From contig JAJXWI010000013.1 of assembly GCA_021781705.1 (NCBI GenBank), forward strand, positions 1 to 51,070: a stretch of 51,070 nt of DNA, written 5' to 3'. The stretch comes from a bacterium (GTDB taxonomy: Bacteria > Verrucomicrobiota > Lentisphaeria > Victivallales > GWF2-38-69). Positions within the stretch are counted from its first letter, which is position 1, and each line of letters begins with the position of its first letter. Positions 18,910 to 26,995 of the stretch are shown in pieces. Under the pieces are notes generated by a model that was not told the origin of the DNA, did not search any database, and worked only from the letters and a program-made list of their open reading frames with translations. A program made the translations under genes and the position numbers.

Positions 18910-20697
18910 ATGAAACATGATATAACATCAATTATAAAAAGATATAATGATGATCCTACGCGGCTTATGGATATTCTTATAGATGTCCAGTCTGCCCTAG
19001 GGTATCTTTCAGATTCTACCATAGAACAAATTGCAAAAATTTTAGATGTTTCCAGAGTAGATGTTGTACAAACTGTTTCATTTTATCATTTTTTTGCCAG
19101 AGCGCCACGAGGCAAATATACTGTTTATCTTAATGACAGTGTTGTTGCTGGCTTCTATGGCAGAGAAAATGTCAAAGAAGCGTTTGATGCGGCGGCTGGA
19201 ATAAAATTTGGAGAAGTCACGGCAGATGGGCTTATTGGTTTATTTAACACTCCATGTATAGGCATGAATGATCAGGAACCTGCAGCCATAATTAACGAGC
19301 GTATTTTTACAAAATTAACGCCTGCTAAGGCCAGGATATTAATATCTGGAATGAAGGCTGGAAAATCTATTGACCAGCTCATGCAAGAAGTTCTTGAAAG
19401 TAATGCCAAGCCTTCTCTGAAAAATTCCATGATAGAAAATAATATAATAAAAAAAGGGGCTGTAATATTTTCAGATTACATCCCAGGCTCAGCGCTCAAA
19501 AAGGTTCTGAATTTAAGTTCTTTGGAAGTTATCAATATTATGAAAAATGCTGCATTGCGGGGCAGAGGGGGCGCTGGATTTCCAACAGGCATGAAGTGGG
19601 ATGTGGCAAGAAAAATACATAGCCGCACAAAATATATATTCTGCAATGCGGATGAAGGCGAACCCGGAACTTTCAAAGATAGAGTAATTTTGACGGCTAT
19701 GCCTAAGCTTGTTTTCGAAGGAATGGCTTTGGCGGCTTATGCCGTTGGTGCTCGTGACGGTATTTTTTATTTGAGAAATGAATATCGCTACATGAGAGAA
19801 TATCTTGAAGGTGTTTTAAAGGAAATGAGAGCGGACAGATTACTTGGAACAGCTATCTGCGGTAAAAAAGGATTTGATTTTGATGTAAGGATACAATTTG
19901 GCGCCGGTGCTTATGTGTGTGGAGAAGAGTCTGCACTTATAGAGTCGGCGGAAGGAAAGCGCGGAGAGCCTCGCGACAGGCCGCCTTTTCCCGTGGAAAA
20001 AGGATATCTGCAGAAGCCCACAGTCGTTAATAACGTAGAAACATTCGGTTCTGTTGTAAGGATAATACAAAATGGAGCGGCTTGGTATAACGGGATGGGG
20101 ACTGAACATTCGAAAGGAACAAAGGTGCTTTCTATTTCTGGAGATTGTGCAAATCCTGGCATTTATGAGGTGGAATGGGGATTTTCTGTAAATGACATAC
20201 TGAAAATGGCTGGGGCCGAAGATGTTCAGGCTGTCCAGATTGGAGGCCCTTCAGGATCTTGTATAGCTCCTAATGAGTTTGGAAGAATATTGGCTTATGA
20301 AGATTTAGCCACTGGCGGATCTCTGATAATCATAGGCAAAAACAGGGATTTGTTAAAAGATGTGGTGCTTAATTTTCAGCGGTTTTTTGCGGATGAATCC
20401 TGCGGTTCATGCGTGCCGTGCAGAGCGCTTACAGTTGTTTGTGTAAAACTAATGGAGAGAGTAATAGAAGGAAAGGCTGCAAAAACAGATTTGGATGATA
20501 TGATTTCGTGGGCTGAGATAATGAAAAAAAATCGCTGCGGGCTTGGACAGACAGCTATGAATCCTGTTATATCTACCATAAAAAAATTTCGTGAGCTTTA
20601 TGATAAAAAAATAACAGCAAAAGATGAGAGGTTTAATCCGGGTTTTGATTTGAAATCGGCAGTGTCCGATTATGATGCCATCGTGGGAGAGAAATAA
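18910..20697 (+). CDS. hoxF: NAD(P)H-oxidising diaphorase subunit of a Hox hydrogenase (HoxE-HoxF fusion type)
   Basis: 595 residues from ATG 18910. An in-frame TTG at 18871 would add 13 residues with no family match. Residues ~1-160 are a NuoE-like domain and the rest is NuoF-like. NuoF motifs are GRGGAGFPTGMKW, the FMN/NAD site GAGAYVCGEESALIES with KPTVVNNVET, and a 4Fe-4S site ESCGSCVPCRA plus a distal CGLGQT. In the NuoE-like part only one of the four [2Fe-2S] cysteines is recognisable (NTPC): the first pair reads VYLNDSVVAGF and the fourth is replaced in IGMNDQEPA. This cluster is probably absent, as in other HoxF-type fusions. The subunit exchanges electrons between NAD(P)(H) and HoxU. 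First gene of hoxFUYHW; stop and next start are adjacent. Confidence 0.92.
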   Translation: MKHDITSIIKRYNDDPTRLMDILIDVQSALGYLSDSTIEQIAKILDVSRVDVVQTVSFYHFFARAPRGKYTVYLNDSVVAGFYGRENVKEAFDAAAGIKFGEVTADGLIGLFNTPCIGMNDQEPAAIINERIFTKLTPAKARILISGMKAGKSIDQLMQEVLESNAKPSLKNSMIENNIIKKGAVIFSDYIPGSALKKVLNLSSLEVINIMKNAALRGRGGAGFPTGMKWDVARKIHSRTKYIFCNADEGEPGTFKDRVILTAMPKLVFEGMALAAYAVGARDGIFYLRNEYRYMREYLEGVLKEMRADRLLGTAICGKKGFDFDVRIQFGAGAYVCGEESALIESAEGKRGEPRDRPPFPVEKGYLQKPTVVNNVETFGSVVRIIQNGAAWYNGMGTEHSKGTKVLSISGDCANPGIYEVEWGFSVNDILKMAGAEDVQAVQIGGPSGSCIAPNEFGRILAYEDLATGGSLIIIGKNRDLLKDVVLNFQRFFADESCGSCVPCRALTVVCVKLMERVIEGKAAKTDLDDMISWAEIMKKNRCGLGQTAMNPVISTIKKFRELYDKKITAKDERFNPGFDLKSAVSDYDAIVGEK

Positions 20698-21387
20698 ATG
20701 GGCACATTTGTTAAATTTTATATCGATGGGAAAGAGTGTATTGCCAGGCATGGAACACAGCTGGTTAAAGCCGCGTGCGAAAATAATATTTATATTCCCA
20801 CGCTATGCAACTATCCGGGAATTCCGCCAAAAGGCGCTTGTAGGATTTGTGCGGTAATAGTTAATGATAAAGCAGTAACAGCATGCACCACAAAAGTGTC
20901 AGAAAGTATCGTGGTTCATAACAATACCCCAGAGCTTGAAAAGTTTCGCAAATCCGTAGTGGAAATGCTGCTTTCCGAAGGCAATCACTTTTGTCCATCA
21001 TGTGAAAAAAGCGGGACATGTGAACTGCAGGCATTAGCGTATAGATACCGTGTTACCGTCTCAGGATTCCCGTATATGTTTCCGTTCCGTGAAATAGAAG
21101 CGTGGCATCCAAAGTTGATGAAAGACCATAACCGGTGCATACAGTGCAAGAGATGTATTCGCGGCATAAAGAATGACCAACGTAAGTCTATATTTGCCTT
21201 TGGAAAACGTGGGACACATGTAGAAATAAATATAGATCATGATGCGTCCGAAGGGATAAGCGATGAATTGGCGCAGAGGTCTATGGATATATGTCCCGTC
21301 GGAGCAATATTGCGCAAAAGAAAAGGATTTGATGTTCCTATAGGGCGCCGAAAATATGATAATAAGCCAATAGGTTCTGACCTGTAG
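20698..21387 (+). CDS. hoxU: Hox hydrogenase electron-transfer subunit HoxU
   Basis: 229 residues, similar to HoxU and the N-terminal part of NuoG. A ferredoxin-like [2Fe-2S] domain comes first (LCNYPGIPPKGACRICAVIV, then a further Cys in TACTTKV). A His-Cys 4Fe-4S segment follows (HFCPSCEKSGTCELQ), then a C-rich HNRCIQCKRCIRG motif with a partner Cys in MDICPVGAI. It relays electrons between the HoxF flavin and the HoxY cluster in the soluble cytosolic complex. ATG follows the hoxF stop directly (TAAATG), indicating translational coupling. Confidence 0.95.
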   Translation: MGTFVKFYIDGKECIARHGTQLVKAACENNIYIPTLCNYPGIPPKGACRICAVIVNDKAVTACTTKVSESIVVHNNTPELEKFRKSVVEMLLSEGNHFCPSCEKSGTCELQALAYRYRVTVSGFPYMFPFREIEAWHPKLMKDHNRCIQCKRCIRGIKNDQRKSIFAFGKRGTHVEINIDHDASEGISDELAQRSMDICPVGAILRKRKGFDVPIGRRKYDNKPIGSDL

Positions 21388-21406
21388 AACTAAATGGAGA
21401 ATATAA

Positions 21407-21961
21407 ATGACCGATAAAAAAATAATAGCTACTATATCTCTCGCCGGATGTTTCGGTTGTCATATGTCATTGCTCGACATAGACGAGCGGCTGCTTGAAT
21501 TTATAGAGCTGGTAGAATTTAACAGGTCGCCTTTAACTGATATTAAGAAAATTACCAGAGAGTGCGACATTGGGTTTATTGAGGGGGGCTGCTGTAATGA
21601 TGAAAACGTGGAAAATCTCATAGAGTTTCGAAAGCACTGCAAGGTATTAATATCTGTCGGAGAATGTGCAATAATGGGAGGAATCCCGGCAATACGCAAT
21701 ACTATTCCTTTAAAAGAATGCCTTGAGGAAGCCTATCTCAATGCTTCTACAACAATCAAATCCAACGATAAAAAAATAATTCCGGGAGATCCGGATATTC
21801 CAAAAATTTTAGACAGGGTTTACCCATGTCATGAAGTTGTAAAAATAGATTATTTCCTTCCTGGCTGCCCTCCCAGAGCTGATTTATTGTGGGAGTTTCT
21901 TTATGCGCTTGTGACAGGAAAACCGTTTGAGTTTAAATATCAAACATTTAAATTCGATTAA
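21407..21961 (+). CDS. hoxY: Hox [NiFe] hydrogenase small subunit HoxY
   Basis: 184 residues, the short small-subunit form with a single proximal 4Fe-4S cluster typical of soluble bidirectional hydrogenases. Cluster ligands visible are C15 and C18 (LAGCFGCHMS), the Cys in SVGECAIMGG and that in PGCPPR. No Tat signal and no distal or medial cluster Cys are present, consistent with a cytosolic enzyme. Start ATG 21407 has a TGGAGA ribosome binding site. It lies 19 bases after hoxU and 44 before hoxH. Confidence 0.95.
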   Translation: MTDKKIIATISLAGCFGCHMSLLDIDERLLEFIELVEFNRSPLTDIKKITRECDIGFIEGGCCNDENVENLIEFRKHCKVLISVGECAIMGGIPAIRNTIPLKECLEEAYLNASTTIKSNDKKIIPGDPDIPKILDRVYPCHEVVKIDYFLPGCPPRADLLWEFLYALVTGKPFEFKYQTFKFD

Positions 21962-22005
21962 TACATTTTTCGGGGAAGACCTGAAAAATGGTGAGAGGAA
22001 ATTAG

Positions 22006-23457
22006 ATGGGAAGGAAAATTACAATTGAACCTGTAACACGTGTTGAGGGACATGGAAAAGTAACAATCCATTTAGACGATAATGGAGAAGTTGCTCAGAG
22101 CAGATTGCATATTGTAGAATTCAGGGGGTTTGAACGGTTTGTGCAGGGACGGCCTTACTGGGAGGTCCCGGTGCTTGTTCAAAGGCTGTGCGGAATCTGT
22201 CCGGTAAGCCATCACATTGCGGCAGCAAAAGCTTTGGATGTAGTTGTTGGTGCCGGCACTGGAGATGGTTTGACACCTGTCGCTGAAAAAATGCGAAGAT
22301 TAATGCATTATGGCCAGATATTTCAGTCTCATACATTGCACTTTTTTTATCTTGCTTCCCCGGATCTTCTTTTTGGCTATGATGCAGCGCCGGAAAAACG
22401 CAATGTTATAAATATAGCTGAGGCAAATAAAGAGTTAGCCGTTCAAGCTATAATGATGAGAAAATACGGACAGGAAGTGATACTTGCCACTGCCGGTAAA
22501 AAAATACACGGAACAGGAGCTATCCCAGGAGGTGTTAATAAGAATTTATCCATACATGAAAGAGATGCCTTGTTGCATGGGGAGCCTCAGTTAAGTGCCG
22601 ATAAAATGGTTGAGCTATCTCAATCAGCCCTCGAATTCTTTAAAGATTATTATAAGAAAAATAAAAGTTTTATTGATAATTTTTCCAGATTTGATTCCAA
22701 CTATTTATCTCTCGTAAGAAAAGATGGAGCATTGGATTTGTATCATGGCGTATTGAGAGCGGTTAACTCTGAAGGTAAAAAAATACTTAATGATGTTGAT
22801 TATCAGGATTATTTGGAATATATAAGAGAAGATGTTCGTTCCTGGACCTACATGAAATTTCCATATCTTACTCATTTGGGCAAAGATCAAGGATGGTACA
22901 GAGTCGGTCCTCTTGCTCGTCTTAATACGGCGGATTTTATACCTACAGCCTTGGCTCAAAAAGAATTTGAGGAATACAAGAAAAACACCTTTGGCAGCCC
23001 AAACAATATGTGTATGCATACACATTGGGCTCGCCTTATAGAGACACTCCATGCCGCAGAAATGATAAGAGATTTGCTTAACGATTCTGACTTGCAAAAA
23101 GAAAATTTAGTAACGACCGGTACGAGGCAGGGAAGGGGAGTCGGAGTAATAGAGGCTCCCAGAGGTACACTTTTTCATGAGTATGAAGTGAATAATGATG
23201 ATCAGATAACTAAATGTAATCTCATAGTATCTACTACAAATAATAATGAACCGATGAATCGTGGAGTGAACCATGTGGCAAAAGCATTCATGTCGGGCAA
23301 AAAAGAAATTACTGAAAGCATGATGAATGCGGTAGAAGTGGTGATTAGGGCGTACGATCCTTGTCTTTCCTGCGCCACACACGCGTACGGAGAAATGCCT
23401 CTGGAAATATCTCTCTATGATTCAAAAGAAAACGTGATTGAACAAAAAAGAAAATGA
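22006..23457 (+). CDS. hoxH: Hox [NiFe] hydrogenase large subunit HoxH
   Basis: 483 residues. The NiFe centre ligands are C62 and C65 in RLCGICPVSHH near the N-terminus and C453 and C456 in DPCLSCATH near the C-terminus. The 24 residues after H459 (beginning AYGEMPLEIS) form the maturation peptide expected to be removed by HoxW. The DPCLSCATH form and the NuoE/F/U-like partners place it with group 3 NAD(P)-linked bidirectional hydrogenases. It reversibly oxidises H2. It overlaps hoxW by 4 bases (ATGA), so the protease is translationally coupled to its substrate. Confidence 0.96.
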   Translation: MGRKITIEPVTRVEGHGKVTIHLDDNGEVAQSRLHIVEFRGFERFVQGRPYWEVPVLVQRLCGICPVSHHIAAAKALDVVVGAGTGDGLTPVAEKMRRLMHYGQIFQSHTLHFFYLASPDLLFGYDAAPEKRNVINIAEANKELAVQAIMMRKYGQEVILATAGKKIHGTGAIPGGVNKNLSIHERDALLHGEPQLSADKMVELSQSALEFFKDYYKKNKSFIDNFSRFDSNYLSLVRKDGALDLYHGVLRAVNSEGKKILNDVDYQDYLEYIREDVRSWTYMKFPYLTHLGKDQGWYRVGPLARLNTADFIPTALAQKEFEEYKKNTFGSPNNMCMHTHWARLIETLHAAEMIRDLLNDSDLQKENLVTTGTRQGRGVGVIEAPRGTLFHEYEVNNDDQITKCNLIVSTTNNNEPMNRGVNHVAKAFMSGKKEITESMMNAVEVVIRAYDPCLSCATHAYGEMPLEISLYDSKENVIEQKRK

Positions 23458-23927
23458 TTGAACAAAAAATACTTATCTATGGCTATGGAAATATAGGAAG
23501 ACAGGATGATGGCCTAGGTGTTTATTTTGCGGAAGCTATGGAGAAATGGGCGTGCGAAAAAGAGATAAAAAATATTTTTTTTGACACTAATTACCAATTG
23601 AACATAGAAGATTCTCTCATTATTGCTGATAAGGATATTGTATTATTTGCTGATGCGTCAACCGTTGGATCTGATTTTAATATAAAAAAACTTGTCGGAA
23701 CAGAAACCGTATCATCATTTTCAACACATAAAATAAATCCAGAATCTCTAGTTTATATATGTGAAAAACTTTATAACAAATCTCCAGCGTCATATCTTAT
23801 TACTATAACAGGATGTGAGTGGGACATAGGCCAGGAAATGTCCGCTGCGGCTAAGACAAATCTTATCTGTGCTCTCTCTTTTTTTCAAAAAAAATACACG
23901 GAAAGACAGCTTGATTTTTATAGATGA
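23454..23927 (+). CDS. hoxW: Hydrogenase maturation endopeptidase HoxW
   Basis: 157 residues, the usual length. The M52 family opening YGYGNIGRQDDGLGVYFAEA contains the nickel-binding acidic residue, and a second acidic ligand region is LFADAST. The FSTHKINPESLVYICEKLY block corresponds to the histidine-containing THxxxP-like region of the family. It would cleave the HoxH precursor after the His of the second CxxC motif once nickel has been inserted. Last gene of the hox operon; an inverted-repeat cluster begins within 16 bases of the stop. Confidence 0.9.
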   Translation: MIEQKILIYGYGNIGRQDDGLGVYFAEAMEKWACEKEIKNIFFDTNYQLNIEDSLIIADKDIVLFADASTVGSDFNIKKLVGTETVSSFSTHKINPESLVYICEKLYNKSPASYLITITGCEWDIGQEMSAAAKTNLICALSFFQKKYTERQLDFYR

Positions 23928-23942
23928 TTCCCCATGGCTCAC

Positions 23943-24162
23943 ATTTTAGTGAATATTTACCGGTTTTGACGGAGCAAAACCCTCCATTTTCGAGTCTGAA
24001 GGGTAAGAGTTTAGTAAAGTAGTATGCACCAAACCAAACGGACAGCTCGGCGATCTGTACCAAGTTCGTGGAGATCCGTATTTGTAGGGCGATTCCTTCA
24101 GTCATGCGGTTTAGCAAAGCGCCGAAAGCGCCGCGTTTTCTTATGGCAGGGCGGGTAGTATA
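23943..24162 (+). repeat. MITE-like repeat cluster, copy C
   Basis: An outward-facing end ATTTTAGTGAATATTTAC (23943-23960) is followed by the hairpin GGTTTTG/CAAAACC and then a full left end GTAAGAGTTTAGTAAAGTAG at 24003. The interior shares AAACGGACAGCTCGGCGATC and CCAAGTTCGTGGAGATCC with copy B. It shares GCGCCGCGTTTTCTTAT (24128-24144) with copy A. The right end is less clear. It occupies most of the hoxW-tRNA gap and contains no ORF of interest. Confidence 0.6.
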
Positions 24163-24281
24163 AATTCTTTTTTGTGAATTCGGAATTTGAATAGAGGGGC
24201 AAATGATCATCCTTACAGTAACCTGGTGCAATTATCTTAAATAACTTTTTAATTGGTTGAGCGCTAAGTTTTAAGAAAAAG

Positions 24282-24358
24282 TGGTAGCGGCTGTGGGATT
24301 CGAACCTACGACCTGCGGATTATGATTCCGACGCTCTAACCAACTGAGCTAAGCCGCC
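24282..24358 (-). tRNA. tRNA with CAU anticodon (elongator Met most likely; Ile2 possible)
   Basis: On the minus strand: acceptor GGCGGCT, D-arm TAGCTCAGTTGGTTAGAGC, anticodon loop ATCATAA (anticodon CAT), T-arm GTAGGTTCGAATCCCAC, then AGCCGCT and an encoded ACCA. The first acceptor pair is G-U and pair 27-43 is mismatched; the rest pairs. CAU also occurs in the lysidine-modified isoleucine tRNA, which cannot be excluded by eye. It is not the initiator type, which would have an unpaired 1-72 and three G-C pairs in the anticodon stem. Confidence 0.93.
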
Positions 24359-24547
24359 ACTATTTGGGAGAGCAGTAAAATAATCCATTTATATCCTAAT
24401 GCAAGTTTTGAATTTACAAACTATTTTTTTTTTAGAAAGTTTTTTAAATCGCTTCATCATTTTCACTTTTAAGTTTGAATTCAATAAAATCCACTCTAAT
24501 CTTTTACCACAGGTTGCTTATTTTTTAATAGGATCGAAAGGGAAAAT

Positions 24548-25441
24548 ATGACAGCACAGATGATTGACGGGAAAATGGTAGCTCAGAAAATACATGAGGA
24601 AACGGCAAAAGAAACGAGACTTTTGAGAGAAAAGTATAATCTTCAACCGGGGTTAGCCGTTGTTCTGATAGGCGAAGATACAGCTTCACAGATATATGTA
24701 AACATGAAGGGAAAACTATCAAAAGAATTGGGATTCTTTTCTGACAAAATAGTTCTTGACAAGGACGTGGCTATGCGTGAAGTTCTTCACATAGTGGAGA
24801 AACTGAACAAAGATCCAAGAATTCACGGAATACTTGTGCAGTCTCCGCCACCTCCGCAAATTGATGAAGAAAAAGTAATTGAAGCTATAGACTACCGTAA
24901 AGATGTAGACTGCTTTAACGCCATAAATGTGGGAAAAATGCTTATTGGCAAAACTGACGGTTTTTATCCTTGCACGCCGTACGGGGTAATAAAACTGCTG
25001 GAATATTATAACATTAACCCAAGCGGCAAGCACGCTGTAATAATCGGCCGCTCAAATATTGTAGGGAAACCGTTGATGGCATTACTAGTGCAGAAGGCAA
25101 TGGGGGCAGACGCTACGGTGACAGTATGCCATTCACGCACAGTAGACATGAAACATTATACAACGCAGGCAGACATTTTGATTGCGGCAATAGGCAAACC
25201 TGAATTTGTCAAAGCTGATATGGTAAAATCAGGGGCTGTAGTAATTGATGTTGGAATCAACAGAGTAAAAGACGACTCTTCAAAAACCGGATATAGACTA
25301 GTTGGCGATGTAGCTTTTGAAGAAGTCAGTAAAAAAGCTTCATTTATCACTCCTGTGCCAGGCGGAGTAGGGCCGATGACAATTGCGATGCTGATGCAAA
25401 ACACGATAAAAGCTTGCAAACTCCAAAATGGAATAAAGTAA
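24548..25441 (+). CDS. folD: Bifunctional methylenetetrahydrofolate dehydrogenase/cyclohydrolase
   Basis: 297 residues, standard for FolD. The catalytic YVNMKGK holds Y50 and K54; later conserved blocks are QSPPPPQ, the DVDCFN segment, the NADP-binding GRSNIVGKPLMALL and the C-terminal PVPGGVGPMTIAML. It interconverts methylene-, methenyl- and formyl-tetrahydrofolate. Start ATG 24548 follows a GAAAGGG purine stretch. It is convergent with the alcohol dehydrogenase gene; the two stops are only 3 bases apart, and no terminator hairpin is evident between them. Confidence 0.96.
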   Translation: MTAQMIDGKMVAQKIHEETAKETRLLREKYNLQPGLAVVLIGEDTASQIYVNMKGKLSKELGFFSDKIVLDKDVAMREVLHIVEKLNKDPRIHGILVQSPPPPQIDEEKVIEAIDYRKDVDCFNAINVGKMLIGKTDGFYPCTPYGVIKLLEYYNINPSGKHAVIIGRSNIVGKPLMALLVQKAMGADATVTVCHSRTVDMKHYTTQADILIAAIGKPEFVKADMVKSGAVVIDVGINRVKDDSSKTGYRLVGDVAFEEVSKKASFITPVPGGVGPMTIAMLMQNTIKACKLQNGIK

Positions 25442-25444
25442 ACT

Positions 25445-26599
25445 TTAGCAATTCAGCAGAATTTTCTTTACATCCTTAGGCAACAGTTGTCCTTTTTCGC
25501 CCAGTTTTGTAGCTCTTGATTCAAATCTGGCGCTGATTTTCTCGGCCGCATCTCTTGAATCTATTCCATAGTCAGACAGCTTGGTTTTTATGCCAAGTTT
25601 TAGGAAAAACTTTTCTGTTGTATCTATAATTTTCATAGCCGTCTTACCTGAGTCTTTTCCGGAAATATCAAAAACTCTCTTTCCATATTGTAAGATTTTT
25701 TCTTTCTTAAGCTCCAGATTATATTCCCAAACTCTAGGAAGAACTATTGCCAGGGATTCTCCATGATCTATCCCGTAAAGAGCCGTTAATTCGTGTCCTA
25801 TTTTGTGAGTCGTCCAATCTTGAGGAACTCCGCAGGCAATAAGACTGTTAAGCCCCTGCGTAGCGCACCAGAAGAAATTGGCTCTCGATTCATAATCGTT
25901 GGCTTTATTCAGGACATCATCAGATATTTCCACTATTGTATTTAAAATGGCTTCAGCCTGCCTGTCCTGAAGAGGAGAATTTACGTTAAAAGTAACATAT
26001 TGCTCCAATACATGAACAAAAGTATCGACAAGCCCGTTGACTACTTGTTTTCTAGGCAAAGAATATGTTGTTTCAGGATCAATGATTGAAAAAACAGGAG
26101 CCACTTTCCAACTGCAAAGAGCGAATTTTTCAGCTGTTGCTTTTTTTGATATAACCGCGAGGGCATTCATTTCAGAGCCGGTGGCCGGCAGGGTAATGAT
26201 AGAAGCCAGAGGCAAAGCTGACTCTATTTCGGCGCATTCTGATAATATTTTCCATGGATCTCCACCTTCAAACTTTGCTGCTGCCGCAATAAACTTCGTA
26301 CCGTCAAGGACCGACCCGCCCCCTACCGACAGAAGAAAATCTATCTTCTCTTCTTTTACTATCTTTACGGCGTCCATACAAGTCTCGTAAGCCGGATTTG
26401 GTTCTATTCCCGAAAATTCAACGATTTTATACCCTTTTAAAGCCTGCTTTACCTGTTCGTACACCCCATTTTTCTTTATGGATCCCCCTCCATAAACCAT
26501 CATTACTTTTTTATCTTTTGGGATAAGCTCTGAAATAGAAGAAATAGTTCCTTTGCCGAATACGATTCTTACAGGGTTGTAGTATACGAAATTTTGCAT
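25445..26599 (-). CDS. Iron-containing alcohol dehydrogenase (BdhA/YqhD type)
   Basis: 384 residues from ATG 26599. AAGGA lies 8 bases before this ATG and homologues start MxNFxYYNPxxxxFGKG, so an upstream in-frame TTG (26644) is rejected. Motifs are the NAD(P)-binding VYGGGSIKKNGVY and SVGGGSVLDGTKFIAA, LPATGSEMN, and metal ligands in VDTFVHVLEQY (Asp, His) and HKIGHELTALYGIDHGESLA (two His). It reduces aldehydes to alcohols with NAD(P)H, plausibly in fermentation, with short-chain aldehydes such as butanal among the likely substrates. Single gene, with repeat-like DNA upstream. Confidence 0.92.
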   Translation of the reverse strand: MQNFVYYNPVRIVFGKGTISSISELIPKDKKVMMVYGGGSIKKNGVYEQVKQALKGYKIVEFSGIEPNPAYETCMDAVKIVKEEKIDFLLSVGGGSVLDGTKFIAAAAKFEGGDPWKILSECAEIESALPLASIITLPATGSEMNALAVISKKATAEKFALCSWKVAPVFSIIDPETTYSLPRKQVVNGLVDTFVHVLEQYVTFNVNSPLQDRQAEAILNTIVEISDDVLNKANDYESRANFFWCATQGLNSLIACGVPQDWTTHKIGHELTALYGIDHGESLAIVLPRVWEYNLELKKEKILQYGKRVFDISGKDSGKTAMKIIDTTEKFFLKLGIKTKLSDYGIDSRDAAEKISARFESRATKLGEKGQLLPKDVKKILLNC

Positions 26600-26995
26600 A
26601 TCTTTTTCCTTGTCTTTTAATGCATGGTATTCTTTTAGCTTCAACTATTCTATAAGATAATGAGGTAATTGCAACACTCAAACAAGAAACAGTTTTGATC
26701 CGCTTTCGTTCTCGTCGGAGAGTGACTGAGGGTAAATATTCACCAAACTATGTGCAAATGTCGAATACTGGTCAATGAGATTGAGGATCCGCGCTTTTAC
26801 ATTCAAGTGGAGAAGCCGGCGTACTGTTGTTGACGATAAGTAGTTTTTCAAGAACTCCCAATAAAACGAGGTAAGGTTAAAAAAATAACGGTGTACTTGC
26901 TTGACAAACGAGAGAATATTGAGCAAAATGGATGATGAAGTTTAACGTTTTGAGTTTTATCAGTTATAGAAATCAGAAAATACAAGGAGGCAATA
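26600..26995. repeat. Intergenic region with a partial MITE-like end, copy E
   Basis: At 26732-26755 the sequence GTAAATATTCACCAAACTAT followed by GTGC matches the left end of the other copies, but no matching right end was found before the next gene. No ORF here looks real. The last bases carry AAGGAGG, the ribosome binding site of the secreted-protein gene at 26996. The promoter of the minus-strand dehydrogenase must also be in this interval. Confidence 0.4.
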
